A stretch of 64,000 nt of DNA from Norana najaformis. Taxonomy: Eukaryota > Annelida > Clitellata > Crassiclitellata > Hormogastridae. Location of the stretch: the NCBI GenBank assembly GCA_964023275.1, contig OZ029916.1, positions 36,333,727 through 36,397,726 on the forward strand, in the 5' to 3' direction. This document shows positions 23,130 through 35,171 of this stretch, piece after piece (position 1 is the stretch's first letter; every line of letters starts with the position of its first letter). Below the pieces are notes generated by a model, which made no database searches, had not been told where the DNA came from, and was given only the letters and a program-made list of their open reading frames with translations. The position numbers and the translations under genes are program-made.

Positions 23130-23525
23130 TCCTCTTCTTCTACTTCGTCCTTCTCATCCTCTGCTTCCTTTTTCTTTTTCTTTTCTTCTGCCTATACCTT
23201 ATCATTATCATTTTCTTCTTCAACTTTCTGTTCCTCTTCATTCTCCTATTCCTCCTTCTACTCTTCCTCTGCTTTATCTTCCTCCTCTTGTTCGTAGTCC
23301 TGCTCTTCTTCTTCATCTTCTCGTATGCTTCATCCGTTTTCCTTCTTTTTCGCCTTCTTTCTCCTCCTCTTCTTCTTAATTCTTGTTCTTATTCTTCTCA
23401 TCATCCTATCCGTCTTTTTCTTCTTCTTTTCCTTCTTCTTCTCCTCCTCTTTCTCCTTTTTTCTTTCGCCCCTCTTCTTTTTCTTCTTAATTCATCTTCT
23501 TCTTTCCTTTACTTCTTCCTGTTCA
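23130..23525 (+). repeat. ~400-bp pyrimidine tract (CTT/CCT-rich)
   Basis: Almost purine-free plus strand rich in TTC, CTC and CTT. Long Phe/Leu/Ser-rich open frames are artefacts. Confidence 0.9.
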
Positions 23526-23784
23526 TCTGTGTAACCACATTAGCATAATCATCATCATTAGCAGCAGCAGCAGCAGGAACGAAGCCATGGATTCTACTGA
23601 TATCGTGCCGTCTTTCTATGACAAGATTAATCACCGTTGCTGACGTCTGCATCTGATCTATTCGCTTATTAAATATTGTTAATTAAAAATCGCGCAAACG
23701 TCTTAACTCTACAACGAAGTCAACCGGTTGCCAGACTTTCTCTGCCTGATGCATAAATCACTTCCTCATCTTCTCGTATGCTGA

Positions 23785-24200
23785 CTACAACGCCTTTAAA
23801 TATGGATTATATTATAATTATATAAAACGCCCTACTTAAGTCGAATAGGGTATTACATGATATCACATGATAAGACATGATACACAGTGTGCTTTTTGCT
23901 TTCCTGAAGCTGCAGTGGGGGAACGGTTTTGCGACTTCGTTTCTTAGTCTCGGCATATGAAGACGAGTAGCCTGATTAGTTCTTGTGGCAATAATTTCTG
24001 CCACGGTTTGGATTTAAAGTTCGACAATTTGCTTATTTATTGCACTCATTGCGAGGACAAGGTCAGTAAAACTGAATCTGTGGCGCGAGACAAGGGTGCA
24101 CAAACACTTATCCAACGTCGTTACATGGAGTGCGATCAGTAGGCTCGAACCCGCAATCGTAGGTCTACAGATCCAGGGCGCTACCGAATTGACCACCGTT
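23785..24200 (-). mobile_element. tRNA-derived SINE-like element
   Basis: On the minus strand a tRNA-like head lies at about 24198-24135, with box A TGGTCAATTCG and a perfect box B GGTTCGAGCC about 35 bp later. The probable 3' end is AAAGGCGTTGTAG at about 23788-23800, a diverged form of the LINE-type terminus. The head resembles an Asp/His-like tRNA in box sequence only, and it is not a functional tRNA gene. Confidence 0.6.
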
Positions 24201-24320
24201 TTGAAGATAAGTACAAATGATCAACCGATTTTTTCATACTCCAGAATCGAATCCATAACAGACGGCTTGCCAGAGTGATCCATGACCACTGTTTGCTAAA
24301 ACTACCTGCAGTTGCCAATA

Positions 24321-24338
24321 GGGGGGGGGGGGGGGGGG
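24321..24338. repeat. Poly-G run of 18
   Basis: Eighteen G residues directly precede a LINE/SINE 3'-end signature on the minus strand (CCTTTGGGACTTCACAAATG reversed, near 24342-24362). Confidence 0.9.
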
Positions 24339-24429
24339 CAGTGCATTTGTGAAGTCCCAAAGGCGCTATAAAATGTTCAAATATATGCATATATACATAT
24401 TTCCATAGTATCTTTTAAAGAGTCTGTTG

Positions 24430-25235
24430 ATAGATTTGGTTTTCTTCAGTATCTTATCTGCCTTTATCAGTTAGACTCGTCCAATAGTCAAATGTCAACA
24501 AGACGTTCTGCACATGTCGGCGGCCATATCGGTCTTTGGCTTTCTTCATGTCATCTTCTCGGATGATATTGTCTAAAGGCGAAATTTGTTTGATAAATCT
24601 GACAGTTTGGACTTTCACTATTTGTCCAGTCTGCGAGCCAGAATTATTTTTGTTTTCCACACGGATTTACTGCATTTCGGACGATTTTTGTTGCTTGTTA
24701 TGGTGGCCATCTGTGACTGGAAAGGTCCATTTAGAGAGGGGAGACAGGATTCAAAACCAGACAGTCAAGCCTCAGATTGACAGACCTATTTACTCCGTCT
24801 CTGCTGAGAGATCTTGACTCGATGGAGGAAGGGCGAACAGAGTCTTCGGAGCGGTACCGACCGTCAATCACGGAATGGCTCAACCACCTAACGGCCGACT
24901 GGCGATGAATAGCTGCCCTGCGCATATCCGGCGGTTCGAGGAATATCCGGACGCCGCGTCGCCTTTCATCTACGAGGAACTGGTGGACGGTGAGACAACC
25001 GTGAGCCATCGGCGGTGGATCACATCGCCCATCGTCGTTCCTCATCCTCGATGATACGTGCTCAGAAATGTGAACATGCTGTCATTTTTTAACTCTAGTT
25101 GCGAATCAGTTGTTAGGACTTCCTCGTGCGCTCGAGTTTGCCTCTGGTGACTGTTCTAGCTATCTCGGCAATGTTTGCTAACGAATGAATGTTCTCTTTC
25201 TAATGACATTTAACATCGTTAAGGCTAGCGCAGAG
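24430..25235 (-). repeat. Dispersed ~0.7-kb repeat, inverted copy
   Basis: This is the inverted counterpart of 39120-39800. A 20-bp block GGTACCGACCGTCAATCACG (near 24852-24871) is identical in the other copy, and similarity extends for several hundred bases on both sides. The plus strand of this copy contains an open stretch with VPTVNHGMAQ and GETTVSHRRWIT, which is also present in the other copy. The family is unknown to me. Confidence 0.75.
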
Positions 25236-25310
25236 AGCGCCTCTGATTAGTTTCACTTGAAGCGGCGCAAAACAAATTTCTGATTACAATTACAGTTACA
25301 AATTTCTATT
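25210..25310 (+). pseudogene. 3' end fragment of a GATTAC-tailed LINE
   Basis: GAGAGCGCCTCTGATTAGTT, a CTTGAAGCGGCGC block and a CTGATTACAATTACAGTTAC tail parallel the 3' end of the LINE at 32140-32722. Only the extreme 3' end is present. Confidence 0.6.
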
Positions 25311-25820
25311 CTGATGAATGCCATATTCGCATATTGTTTCTCTTTTCATGCGACGTTTGGGTCGAGACGCTCTCAGACGAAAATAACAGTGGTCCGAATT
25401 AAGTTACTGTGTGAAAGGCATTGTAATTTTTCTACAGCAACCATTGCAGCCAACACATGTTTTAGTCGTCGACATTTTGGGGACTGTTTTTAAGTCTCCG
25501 AAATTTCTGGTGATCTGTCTTCCGCGTCGCGCTTTTCATTATCGAGGCATCCTTCACACATTCCACGTCTTCAAAATAACTTAATTAATTAATTTTCCCA
25601 ATCTATTCCCTCCTTCCAGCTTTTAGCTCACATCCGGAAAAATTAGGCAGCAAAAATGTCTTTCTTTAGGGCCGAAAATGAGAGATGGCAAAAGAAAATC
25701 TGTTTCCACTTTTTCGGGTGGGGTAGCCATGGCCTCTTTGTCCCCTTTTGCCGATGCTCCTGGTTATAATCACTACTGTCTCTACAACTTTAAGAGAAGG
25801 AGAGAAGCGATGCGTGGAGA
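25311..25820. other. Intergenic stretch, no gene recognised
   Basis: Nothing supported. A 93-codon open frame from 25678 runs into the following low-complexity repeat. Confidence 0.4.
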
Positions 25821-25824
25821 GCAG

Positions 25825-25915
25825 AGAGAGAGACAGACAGAGACAGACAAAGACAGACAGAGACAGACAGGGACAGACAGAGACAGAGGGCTAGAGAGAC
25901 AGAGAGAGAGACTTA
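25825..25915 (+). repeat. (GACA/GA)n microsatellite
   Basis: Imperfect AGACAGACAG and GAGAGA repeats. Confidence 0.9.
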
Positions 25916-26367
25916 TATATGTACACAGACGACTGAGGAAAGAAGAAAGCAATCAATGAACGTGTGGAGATGAATTTGTTCAATGCTAGGATCATAGTAG
26001 GATTCGTCGTTTTGGCGGATTTTCTGCGGATTAGTCTTAATCTGATTAGATGGCGGTGCAAACTGCAACCGATGTTTACCGACCGACGTCTCTTAACAGG
26101 CGTTCGTGATCTCTCATAAAGCACATCTTTTAGATGTCTACCCACGCTCGCTCCCTGCAGCCCAGCCTCGGCGAAAGAAATCAATCAATTTTACGTGCTT
26201 CCAACATTTTCCAACATGTTCTTTACATTTCCCTTACCCACATATGTTGTTAAAAAATTGGCGAAAAGCGAAATTTCATTTCGAAGTCCTATTCCTGTAG
26301 ACTTTTGTCTTTTGTGTTCGAGTGCTGTGGTTGTGTTTTGCATCTCAGCCTAAAAAGATCCTTCAAA

Positions 26368-26655
26368 CTGTAATCGAGATCTCGAGATTTCTACAGCGCC
26401 CAAAGAAAGCTAGTTCGCTGGAATCGACCTCCTCACATGCATTCAGCCTCTGGTAGCATATCGCAGGGTCCGCAACTGCGGGGAGTGCAAGGCCCGATTC
26501 TGATCCTTCTGAAAAGAGGGGGCCTGCTCAGAGTCTGATGAAAATTCGAACAGGCGTCAGAGGACCTATATGAGTAATCCACGGGGACCCGAAATATGAA
26601 GTTACCTTACTGGCTCAGTGAAAACAAAATCGATAGGTAGACAAGGTCAAGTTTG
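26368..26655 (-). repeat. GATTAC-tailed SINE-like repeat, long copy
   Basis: The minus strand shows the same start and end blocks as the copy at 687-820. Between CATTCAGCCTC (about 26441) and CTCAGTGAAAACAAAATCGA (about 26613) lie about 170 extra bases. Part of this extra sequence resembles 29540-29580, so it may be a nested insertion or the full-length body. Confidence 0.65.
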
Positions 26656-27672
26656 GATACGGATTGATATACTAAATATTTCTGATGAGTTTCTACGGAG
26701 GCGATTAAAACTGTGTAAAATTTACCTTTTTAACTCTGCACGCGCTACAGCATTCTTTACAGATTCGCCTCCGGGGGCGCATAGGCTTATTTGTTTATCA
26801 AACGAGCAACAGCAGCGAAGCGAATCTCATCCATAATCGCATAATCGCATTTCTGCTGATTTACCTCGGTAGATGGCCTTCGGCGACTGACGCGCCCGCT
26901 CCGACCGGAACTGGAAATAATACGCGACCCATTTCAGGCCTTCTGTAATGGCAGTGAAAATGATTCGATGAAAGTATTTGCCTAAACATTTCCACTATCC
27001 GCAGCCACCGGAATACTCCAGGCGTCGTATAATGTAATTAGATTCCCTAGATACGAAAATTTACGGGACGATAAACGGGATCTGTTTCCGCTCCGAACTC
27101 ACCCCAAATAAAGCATCACACTGGTCGAACATCGATGCATTTGAACGAAGGCGCTTCCCCTCTTGCTACGCAAAGGCGTCGGAGGGAGAGGGAAGGGGGG
27201 TCGGTGGGAGGGGGTGAACAGTAGCAGACGATCAACAATTTAAGGGAAATTGAATGCCTAAGCTTGACTGGCTGTACACTCAGCAAATCCGTTATTCGAG
27301 AAGGTGCGACCAAAACAAAAAAAAACTGGGCCTGTATGTGGATTGTATGTGTATCTGTCCGTGCGCCGGTCTGTCTCTCTACCTGTCGATTTGTCTCTCT
27401 GCGAGCCCACGGTCTGTCTACATATCTGTTTGTCTGTCTCACTGCCTGGGTACCTGGATGCCTGCCTACCTGCCAGTATGCAATGCCGGAAAAGTAATCA
27501 TAATAAGGTCAAGTTTGTCATCGTTTTTTAGCGATTAATATCTGTCTGTAATGTAATTGTAATTTGAGATTTATAAAGCGCCTCTCAGAGGATAAACTCA
27601 ACAGAGGTGCTTTCGACCCGAAAAAGTAAAATCACTGTTAAACAGTACAGTCTGTCTATTACGCGATACATT
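26656..27672. other. Intergenic stretch with LINE/SINE 3'-end signature
   Basis: A terminus-like block (TTTATAAAGCGCCTCTCAGA) lies at about 27571-27590. No gene is supported. Confidence 0.4.
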
Positions 27673-27839
<167 letters not shown>

Positions 27840-28239
27840 ATAGTATCTCCAAAGACCAACGTCTGTGTGTTTGCAGCGATTCTGTAGTATTCTATCCTGT
27901 TGGCCTAGTTTCATTTGACTATAAATCATTTTAAATACCGCAATGACAAGGAAACAGCTGTGTTTTCATAATTGAAATTTTTACAGCATCTTTACTGCAA
28001 ACATCAACATACCACAACAGGTCGGGAGGTCAGGTCAGAGGGTCAGAGGGCATTAATTTTGGCACGGTAACATATAATGAGTGAGTTTCGCGCTCGTTTC
28101 CGCAGACTACAGCGACGCTAGTCTTTCACTGACCAGCCTTAATTGTTGTCATTTGATTTGTCTCACCAGCGTCAGTATTAGGCCTACTTCACAAAATTTG
28201 CCAGTATGTGTCTGAGGACAAGCAGGATATACACTTTGT

Positions 28240-28665
28240 CCGAAGCTACAACCAGTGATTACTGGAACTGTTGCAGAACCGATTTCCAGTGCTCAGAAGC
28301 AGTTTAACTAGTCAAAATCTGTGGCAAGTTCCTGCCATACATGTTCTTTAGTCAGAACAAGCCATGCCCGTGAATGTCTACGGAGCTTCATATACCAATA
28401 AAAGAGTGACCAGATTATTGCCACTCCTAACAGAAAGCTACTGAAATGTTCTGACCCATCCGACGAACTCATCAACACTGCACCTGCACCCTATCGATTT
28501 TGTTTTGACTGAGCGCCTGTGAATAAGCTGGTCCCCGCGGCGCGGCTTTCGTTGGGCGCTGTAGAAATCTTGGGATTATGATTACGATTACGATGTTGCA
28601 ATCTCTGCGCAGGTCTTTTATTCAAACTGAAAACACTGATTTCACAAGTCATATCCTGATTCCCG
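28240..28665 (+). pseudogene. Old LINE fragment interrupted by a SINE-like insertion
   Basis: CGAACTCATCAACACTGCAC (28462-28481) and TCTGCGCAGGTCTTTTATTC (28604-28623) match adjacent parts of the LINE fragment at 31230-31290, where they are contiguous. Here they are separated by a GATTAC-tailed repeat. The host fragment is a decayed RT C-terminal region. Confidence 0.55.
28489..28595 (+). repeat. GATTAC-tailed SINE-like repeat nested in a LINE fragment
   Basis: Starts near CTATCGATTTTGTTTTGACT and ends in GATTATGATTACGATTACGA. Short TGCA motifs flank the insertion and could be a remnant target-site duplication, though they are too short to be sure. Confidence 0.75.
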
Positions 28666-28729
28666 CTCTTCGTTTGCTAGTTAGTGTCACCCAATTATTT
28701 ATAATAGCACCTTTTAAGACCTTCATTAA

Positions 28730-29230
28730 ATCGCCACCTACGCTAGCTTAAACGATGTAAAAGCCATTTAGAACAAACGTTCGTCACTAAGCAAACAAAG
28801 CTTAGATAACTAGAAGTTTCGACTGGTGCGCCCCGGCACACAAGAAGAACCAAACCGACGGAGTTCCATCCAAAATTAACAGCTGACACAATGTTCAGAT
28901 TTCCTGAACCGAGTTGCGTCGAAGATGTCGAACGACGACGGGGGGCGATGATGTCCGCGGTGCCTACGACAACAACACCGTCCAGCAGCCCTCGTAGGTA
29001 GTAGAAGACGGAGCGGAGCGTCCAGAAACCGAGCGAGCGAGCGAGAAAGACACTCGCCCTCGATCGCAGGGCGTAAAGCTCGGTGGTTGACGATCGACGC
29101 CATTCCGAAGACTCTTCTTCCCGCTTTCCATCACCGACTCCAAGACTTCCCGGTCACAGACAGCGTAAACGGATCTGTAGATCTGACGCTTACCTCTCTC
29201 CCGGCTGAAAACCTATTCACCCTTTGAAAA
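28730..29230 (+). repeat. Dispersed ~0.7-kb repeat, GC-rich copy
   Basis: Shares AGATAACTAGAAG, a TGTTCAGA-TTTCCTGAA block, an ACCGTCCAGCAG-CTCGTAGGTAG block and a GACTCTTCTTCCCGC block with the copy at 39120-39800. The body is more GC-rich than its surroundings. Confidence 0.65.
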
Positions 29231-29239
29231 GCGAACCGG

Positions 29240-29985
29240 TTCGATTAACGGTGAGCCTTCGACGACGCCCCACCGACTTCAGTCGGAATACTCACAACAT
29301 CGTATGGCACTTCATAAACTGGCCAAATGTTTAGTCCAATCAGGCTAACTTGATCTGATCTAAAATAATCAGATCCGATCTGATCTAGTGTGACTAGTCT
29401 AGTCTATTGTAGTCTAGTCTAATTTAACTTAATCTAATCGGGAAACTTCTATAGCGCCGCAATCGAAATGCACAAGGCGTCAATCGACGGTCACCGCTAA
29501 GCAAAACATCATTTCCAAACCAAAATCCCTTGGCAGAATCAGTCGAGATCCATGTGGCCCCAGCAATATGAAAAGTTAATCTGATTTCAGCTCAGGCCTG
29601 GACGAAATCAGCTGAAAACACCAAAAATGTTCAAGCCAGACTCGACGAGGAGTCGAGCGTCAGTAAAAAGTCATAGATACGCGATTGCTAACACGCTAAC
29701 ATCAGGTCACACCAAGCGATATATAAATATTGACCATAGTTTTTTAAATATGTAATTTTGACGTCATTTAATGGGACCGTTCGTTATTTATAAACATTGC
29801 AATCCGTAAAGGAATAAGGTAGGAAAAATTTTGTTGCATTCAAACGACTGGCCTAGTAAATTGCCTATATTTCTAATATAATTCATAATAATTTATTTCT
29901 CATTTGGGTGTCAACCGGATTGCAGCTGAGTTTACTAGAGATCATAAGCCGTATATCAATTTTCAAATATTAGCAGTGGAGTTGG
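29240..29985. other. Intergenic stretch with repeat debris
   Basis: A TTCTATAGCGCCGCAATCGA signature near 29448 and the following GGCGTCAATCGACGGTCACC resemble the short insertion at 49220-49298. A TCTGATCTAGT-rich patch lies at 29340-29430. Confidence 0.45.
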
Positions 29986-30510
29986 CTAACCGCCTATTAC
30001 TAGTATCGGCTGTCTTCCCTTCAATCAGTAAGTTACTAGATTCTGCGGCCAGGTTAATATCACGTCTTCCTCGTTCCTCTCATATCTCAGATTACATCAT
30101 TCAGCAACTTCATCATTGACTTCCTATCCTATCTCGTATTCATTTGAAACTATTGTCTCTGATAACTAGAGCTCGCATGGGTCAGGCTCCAAAATATCTT
30201 TGTGATCTTATTCGGCCTCCACACTCTAGTACCTCATCCCATCCTCTACGTTCTCTAGATAGTCTGGATCTCTTTGTTCCTCGTGTTAAGTCCTCGCTTG
30301 CTCAGCAGAGGGCTTTTGCTGTTGTTTGCCCATCTCTATGGAATGAACTTCCGCTATCGTTTCGTGCAAGGGTCACTGTTGTTGATAGAGCTCAGCCAGC
30401 TCGTTGTTTAAAGACGTTCTTATTTCCCAGGGGTTCTCATGCTGGAAGCACCTCTGAGTAGTTTGTTCTGTAAGAAGCGCTATATAAGTTATCAAATACA
30501 ATACAATTAT
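29985..30510 (+). pseudogene. CR1/L2-like LINE 3' end with one stop in HWLP
   Basis: The plus-strand frame reads LLDSAARLISRLPRSSHIS, then QQLHH followed by TGA (30117-30119) exactly where the family has Trp in the HWLP motif. It resumes in the same frame with RIHLKLLSLITRARMGQAPK, SLAQQRAFAVVCPSLWNELP, and ends at 30461. The 3' end follows at once: GAAGCGCTATATAAGTTATC, then ATACAATACAA. Upstream RT motifs are missing, so the copy is 5' truncated. Apart from the stop it is rather well preserved. Confidence 0.8.
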
Positions 30511-31015
30511 TATCAAGATCTATATAACATACATATAGATAGAGAGCGCCACTGTTGGTGACAAGTATCGATTGACGGTTCTAAGCGCTTGGGAATCAGT
30601 AACACAGTAACCTTATCCTGTGAGAAGTGAACCCGCATAGCCAGCGTTAGGAGGCGAGCTATCGACCAGTCGACCCCTATGCCTATACGCTGCACTAGTG
30701 GTCGTGCCTACTCAGTAGTTGGTCTATCAATTTATTGCACTATAATACAACTTAAATTTTCTAATGTCCCATTACAAGTTCAGAAGTGCCCACTGAAGCC
30801 AGACAACACAGAACATTAAGAATACGGATGGAAATTTGAATGACAAAAAGTATTTTTGCTGGGACGGTGGAAAAACGATAAGAACCGGTAAAAACCGGCA
30901 AAAATCCTGACCAAAACTCGGATTGCAGTTGTTGGAACAATGGCAAATTCTAAAAAACTAACAAAACTGAACATAAAACTACGGTGCATTTGACTGTGTA
31001 ATATTATGACTTGAC
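30511..31015. other. Intergenic stretch, no gene recognised
   Basis: No supported feature. Confidence 0.4.
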
Positions 31016-31019
31016 TGCT

Positions 31020-31400
31020 GTAACTCACTTCTCACTGGCATCACTAAGGGAGATGAACACAAACTACAAATGATTCAAAACTCTATGCCCAGAACCATAA
31101 GAAAACACATAAATATTAGCATATTACACCAATATTACATTCACTGAACAAGGAATTCGTTTCAAATCTGTCTTAGGCCTATAGTTCACAACGTACTACA
31201 TTTAATTCAGCCTCCCTATCCATCATACGAACTCACCAACACTTCACCTCTTTAAGTTTCTGCGCTGGTCTTTCACTCAAGACTGAAAACATTTCCAAAA
31301 AGCTTATCCTGATTCTTCCTTTTCACCTTATCTCTCTTCTCGCTTCAATTTCAAACACCACACACCGTAGCCGTCCGACTGTCTGACTGCCTGACTTCTG
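31020..31400 (+). pseudogene. Decayed LINE RT C-terminal fragment
   Basis: ITKGDEHKLQMIQNSMPRTI near 31035-31095 matches the L-x-x-IQNxAARL pattern of CR1/L2-type RT C-termini. An SYELTN-like block is at about 31225. Frames are broken. Confidence 0.5.
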
Positions 31401-31527
31401 ATCTTGACCTGAAACCGAACCCTTTTGCCTATCGATTTTGTTTTGACTGAGCGCCTGTGAATAAGCTGGTTCCCGCGACTTAGCTTTCGTCTGGCGCTGT
31501 AAGAATCTCGAGCTTACGATTACGATG
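31400..31527 (+). repeat. GATTAC-tailed SINE-like repeat, complete copy
   Basis: Runs from GATCTTGACCTGAAACCGAA to CGATTACGATG. It is the best-preserved copy and nearly the reverse complement of 687-820. Confidence 0.8.
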
Positions 31528-31559
31528 TTCCATGCTTACCCCTCATACCAATGAATACA

Positions 31560-31900
31560 CTGCACTTGATCAATGGTCATTGCGACTCTTGTGATGCCTC
31601 GCTCCAGAATAGTGTCGAGCTCCCGGGAGAAATCGGTAGCTGATCCAAAGTTTTGGAATTCGCTGCTCAGTTCAACTCATTCTGTCAATCCTTTGATGTC
31701 CTTCAGGTCTAAACTTTAAGACGCATTTGTTTCAACTAGTTTACCCACCGTATCCTTCGTGTTTCTCTGCCCTACCGGAATTCGACCGCGTTTTTTCCCG
31801 ATTGCTTATGATCTTTGATTACGATTTCACTTGAAGCGACCAACGATTGATGTCTTAGGCATTATGATAACGGCGCTATAGGAGTCATTAGATTGATTAG
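31560..31900 (+). pseudogene. LINE 3' end fragment
   Basis: PKFWNSLLSSTHSVNPLMSF near 31645-31705 matches the WNSLP ... SFKxxLK tail of LINE RTs. The terminus GATAACGGCGCTATAGGAGT is at about 31868-31887. Confidence 0.6.
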
Positions 31901-32139
31901 AACAGCATTCAAAACCAGTTTCTTAAAGTTAAAAGAAAATAAATGTATCATTATGGCCTATCCCAGTCGTATTTAACTTGGCTAGTCTTCTATAATCTTT
32001 ATACCCCCTTCTCCCCTTCAGTTCGTGACTTGGGAATGACTCTGTACAAGGAGCTTACTTAGCTGGAGCGTGTGAAGAATGTTTGTCGAACGTGCTTTTA
32101 CCATCTGCGTCAAATACTCACTATACACCGTTCCCTGCA

Positions 32140-32722
32140 ATACGCAACTATCCTAATCCATGCATTTATTTGCCGTACGATCGACTGTTATACTCTTGTT
32201 CATGTAATGCTCACGCATCTCGCAACATCCTAAGTTCTGTCCTAAATTCTACTGCCTGCTTGATTGGAGGTATCCCCAGCTTTGGTCACATTCCCGCCTT
32301 TATGCCTGAGGAATTGCGCCGACTGCCTGTTCGGGAACGTATTCAATTGAAATTCTGGTTCTTGTACACAGCTGCCTAATTGGTTCTGTCTACTCTACCT
32401 ATGGGAGTTTTGTGTTCTCTAGCTCCTCCTCTACCCCTGGCCACAGATTACTTCGTTCGGCGGTTCAGGGCGACCTGCTGGTTCCTTCAATCCGAACAGC
32501 CACAGCTCAACGCACAAGTATTGCTGTGGTCGGCCCTACTTCTTGGAATCGTTTCCCTGGTGACCTCGACATGAGCTTCTCTGCCTTTCTCCCTTTCTCT
32601 TCATTAAGCGCTTGAAGACCATTCTGTTCCCCAGAAGTTCTGGGTTGTCGGGTTTGGAGCGCCTCTGATGAGTTTATTTGAAGTGGCGCTTTGTAAATTC
32701 TTGATTACGATTACGATTACTG
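32140..32722 (+). pseudogene. CR1/L2-like LINE 3' end, frameshifted, GATTAC tail
   Basis: One frame gives LNSTACLIGGIPSFGHIPAF and RLPVRERIQLKF (to about 32379). A second gives LLRSAVQGDLLVPSIRTATA and VVGPTSWNRFPGDLD (about 32434-32570). A third gives RLKTILFPRSSG. These blocks are the RT C-terminal signature of CR1/L2-type LINEs, in correct order but in three frames. The 3' end GAGCGCCTCTGATGAGTTTA is followed by CTTGATTACGATTACGATTA. Confidence 0.8.
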
Positions 32723-35171
32723 TACTGTGTAGAAAACCACGACTGTATGATCCTATCACTGACAATGACCCCAAACAGAAAATGGTTTTTTATCCAGCTG
32801 TGCATTAAAAGAACTGAAATGACTCAATGTAATATGTAATTCGTCATTACTTGTGCATTAACATCATTGCAAAATTACAAAGGATTAAGTACTGTAAGTT
32901 AATTTTAAACTAGTAAATGCTAATCATATTGTGGTTGTTATCAACTTGTCAAGTTGTTAGTCAGTCAGCGTCAGTAGACAATCACTGACAGTGTCGGTAT
33001 AACACTGATAGTGTTGGTATAACACTGATAGTGTTGGATCGCCTTTAACAGTGCTACTGAGTAGTAAGTACTGATAGTGTTGATTAGCATGATGTGATTG
33101 TCTAGTTCATCACTAATCTAATGCACGAAGCATCTGCTGCTGTTTCCACTGCCTCTTAGCATTTTCGATTCTTGTTGAGAATAAACCAAAGTTAGGAAGT
33201 ATGGGTTCAGTAGACGCAGAGCTTGCTGGGGCTAATAGCTGCAAGCATAAAGTAAGAACCGAAAACTAAGCATATGTGTATGTAAATGAAAGTCGGTACT
33301 GACAAATGCAAATATGCTGTATCCGTGGATTTGTTACATTTTGAATTTTACGATAGGAGCAATAATACTAGAGTCTAATGTGACCAAAAGTATTTTGCCA
33401 GGACGGTTGTGCCCATGGAAAAACCAGTTTTACCCATCGGCCGACAAAAACTTGTCAACCGTGTTTAAGAACCACAAACTGACTGGAAGAGGTAGGTGTT
33501 CGGTTTAGTGGGAAAGATAATCTCGGTAAGAGATCCCCGAATATGAGGAGATCGAGAGATCCAGATGAAGGGACCATCACTTGCGAATGAGCGCCGCCGG
33601 CCAAAGACAAGACGTGTACCAGAAACAACATACTTCCCAGAAGATGCTGATCAAAGATAGGATCGCCTTTAACGGTGCTACTGATTGTAATTAAGACTGA
33701 CAGGTAGGATGGCAGATGCTTTGCGCATGATTTGTACATGTGCCAGCTTGAAGCAGACACATTCAGATAGGCTACAGGAAAACGGTGACATAGAGAACGA
33801 AGATCAGGTGTGGTATGGTCTCGGTGAGAGAATCCAAGTCACTGTCATGCAGACTGTAGTTCCACTTGGAATGTCTTCTTCTAGAGGAATGAATGCATTA
33901 GTGAACGATCGAATGAGTGAACCAACGAATGAATGGACGAACAAACGTGAACTAAAGAAAATACGAATGAACGAATTAACAACGCCTTTTCAGTCTATTT
34001 ACCCTTCACAATGAATAGCTGCCGCGCCTGAATGTACACAAATGGCTAGGTATGCTCGTGTTTAATCGTACACTTACCACCCACCTCGGTCAATATTAGT
34101 CATGAGAAGCGTGTTCCCACTGGCCAAAGGAACCTTTGTCTAGAGCGCATAGATGACAGCAAAAAGAGAATACTGAGTTGTACGACTTGAAAACGATTTT
34201 GTGAGGCTAATTGGGATTCCAACGCCGGATGGAAATGTTAAAAGCATACGCTTTCGCTGTTTGTCACCGTGCCATACAAAACATGATATCGTTCACTTAT
34301 TACACGCAGTCGTTCGTTTGTTAGTTCATAAATTAATCAATTTATTAATTCTTTCATTCGTTCATTCCCTCATGCGCTCCGCATATTCATCGGGGTGACA
34401 TAGCCAAGATCTCCAGAACCTCGGGGAACGAGTACAAGTCTGAGGCCAATCACGCCCCATTGTGATTTCAGAAACCTTATTTGTGTCCCCTACCTCTGTT
34501 CCCAGAGGCCCTACTTCCTCATCCCGTTTGCTCTTCCAATTATCTTCAGACGCTTGAAGTGTTGTAAGCCACTAGATTAAAATATACCGCGACATGCTAA
34601 ACCCTTAAGTTCGTTTCGTATTCAACCGCTCTTAGTCTGCCTATTGAGTTGCAGTAGGGTATACCTGTCCTGTGTAGAGCTAGATGTTGTGTTTAGATCT
34701 CCATGCCTGTCCTGAATATATTACTGCACACAAAGAACACTGTATATATACATATGTATGCATGTACATTTGCAAATATATATATATATATAACGCATAT
34801 AATTACGTGCAGGTGTTCGCAGTGTATGCGCAAACAAATACAGTACGAGAGCTGTTGTAGCTGAACAATTCAGGTATAAAAGATGCGTATACTGAATCAT
34901 AGAGAGAGGCATATCCACAGGTAAACGCTGGTGTATTTACAGGAATGCATGACGAGCAGGATAAAGTTCAGAACAGGAGTGCCTAAAGTAACGCCTTGCT
35001 AAAGCAGCCCTTGAATACAGGCGACGCATATTTACGCTCCATACATACGAATGCTCAATATGGCAAAGCAGCGAAAACATTCTATGCCTTCCTGAACTCC
35101 AAGGAAATATTGACGTTTAAGGTCTTTGCTGAGGTCTTTTGGCTTTAAGGTCTAAGATTCGAGAGCTTACG
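32723..35171. other. Spacer upstream of the fucosyltransferase cluster
   Basis: A short tandem repeat around AACACTGATAGTGTTGG lies at 33000-33040. A GATCGCCTTTAACnGTGCTA block appears twice, at about 33039 and 33660. No coding region is supported. The 5' UTR and promoter of gene 1 should lie at the right end, but no TATA box was recognised. Confidence 0.4.

Noticed and set aside
24135-24198. Functional tRNA gene
   Set aside because: Box A and B are present, but acceptor and anticodon stems do not pair properly. It is the head of a SINE.
35139-35171. Upstream start for fucosyltransferase gene 1 at 35139
   Set aside because: The codon there is TTG. The first ATG in frame is 35172 and still precedes the membrane anchor.
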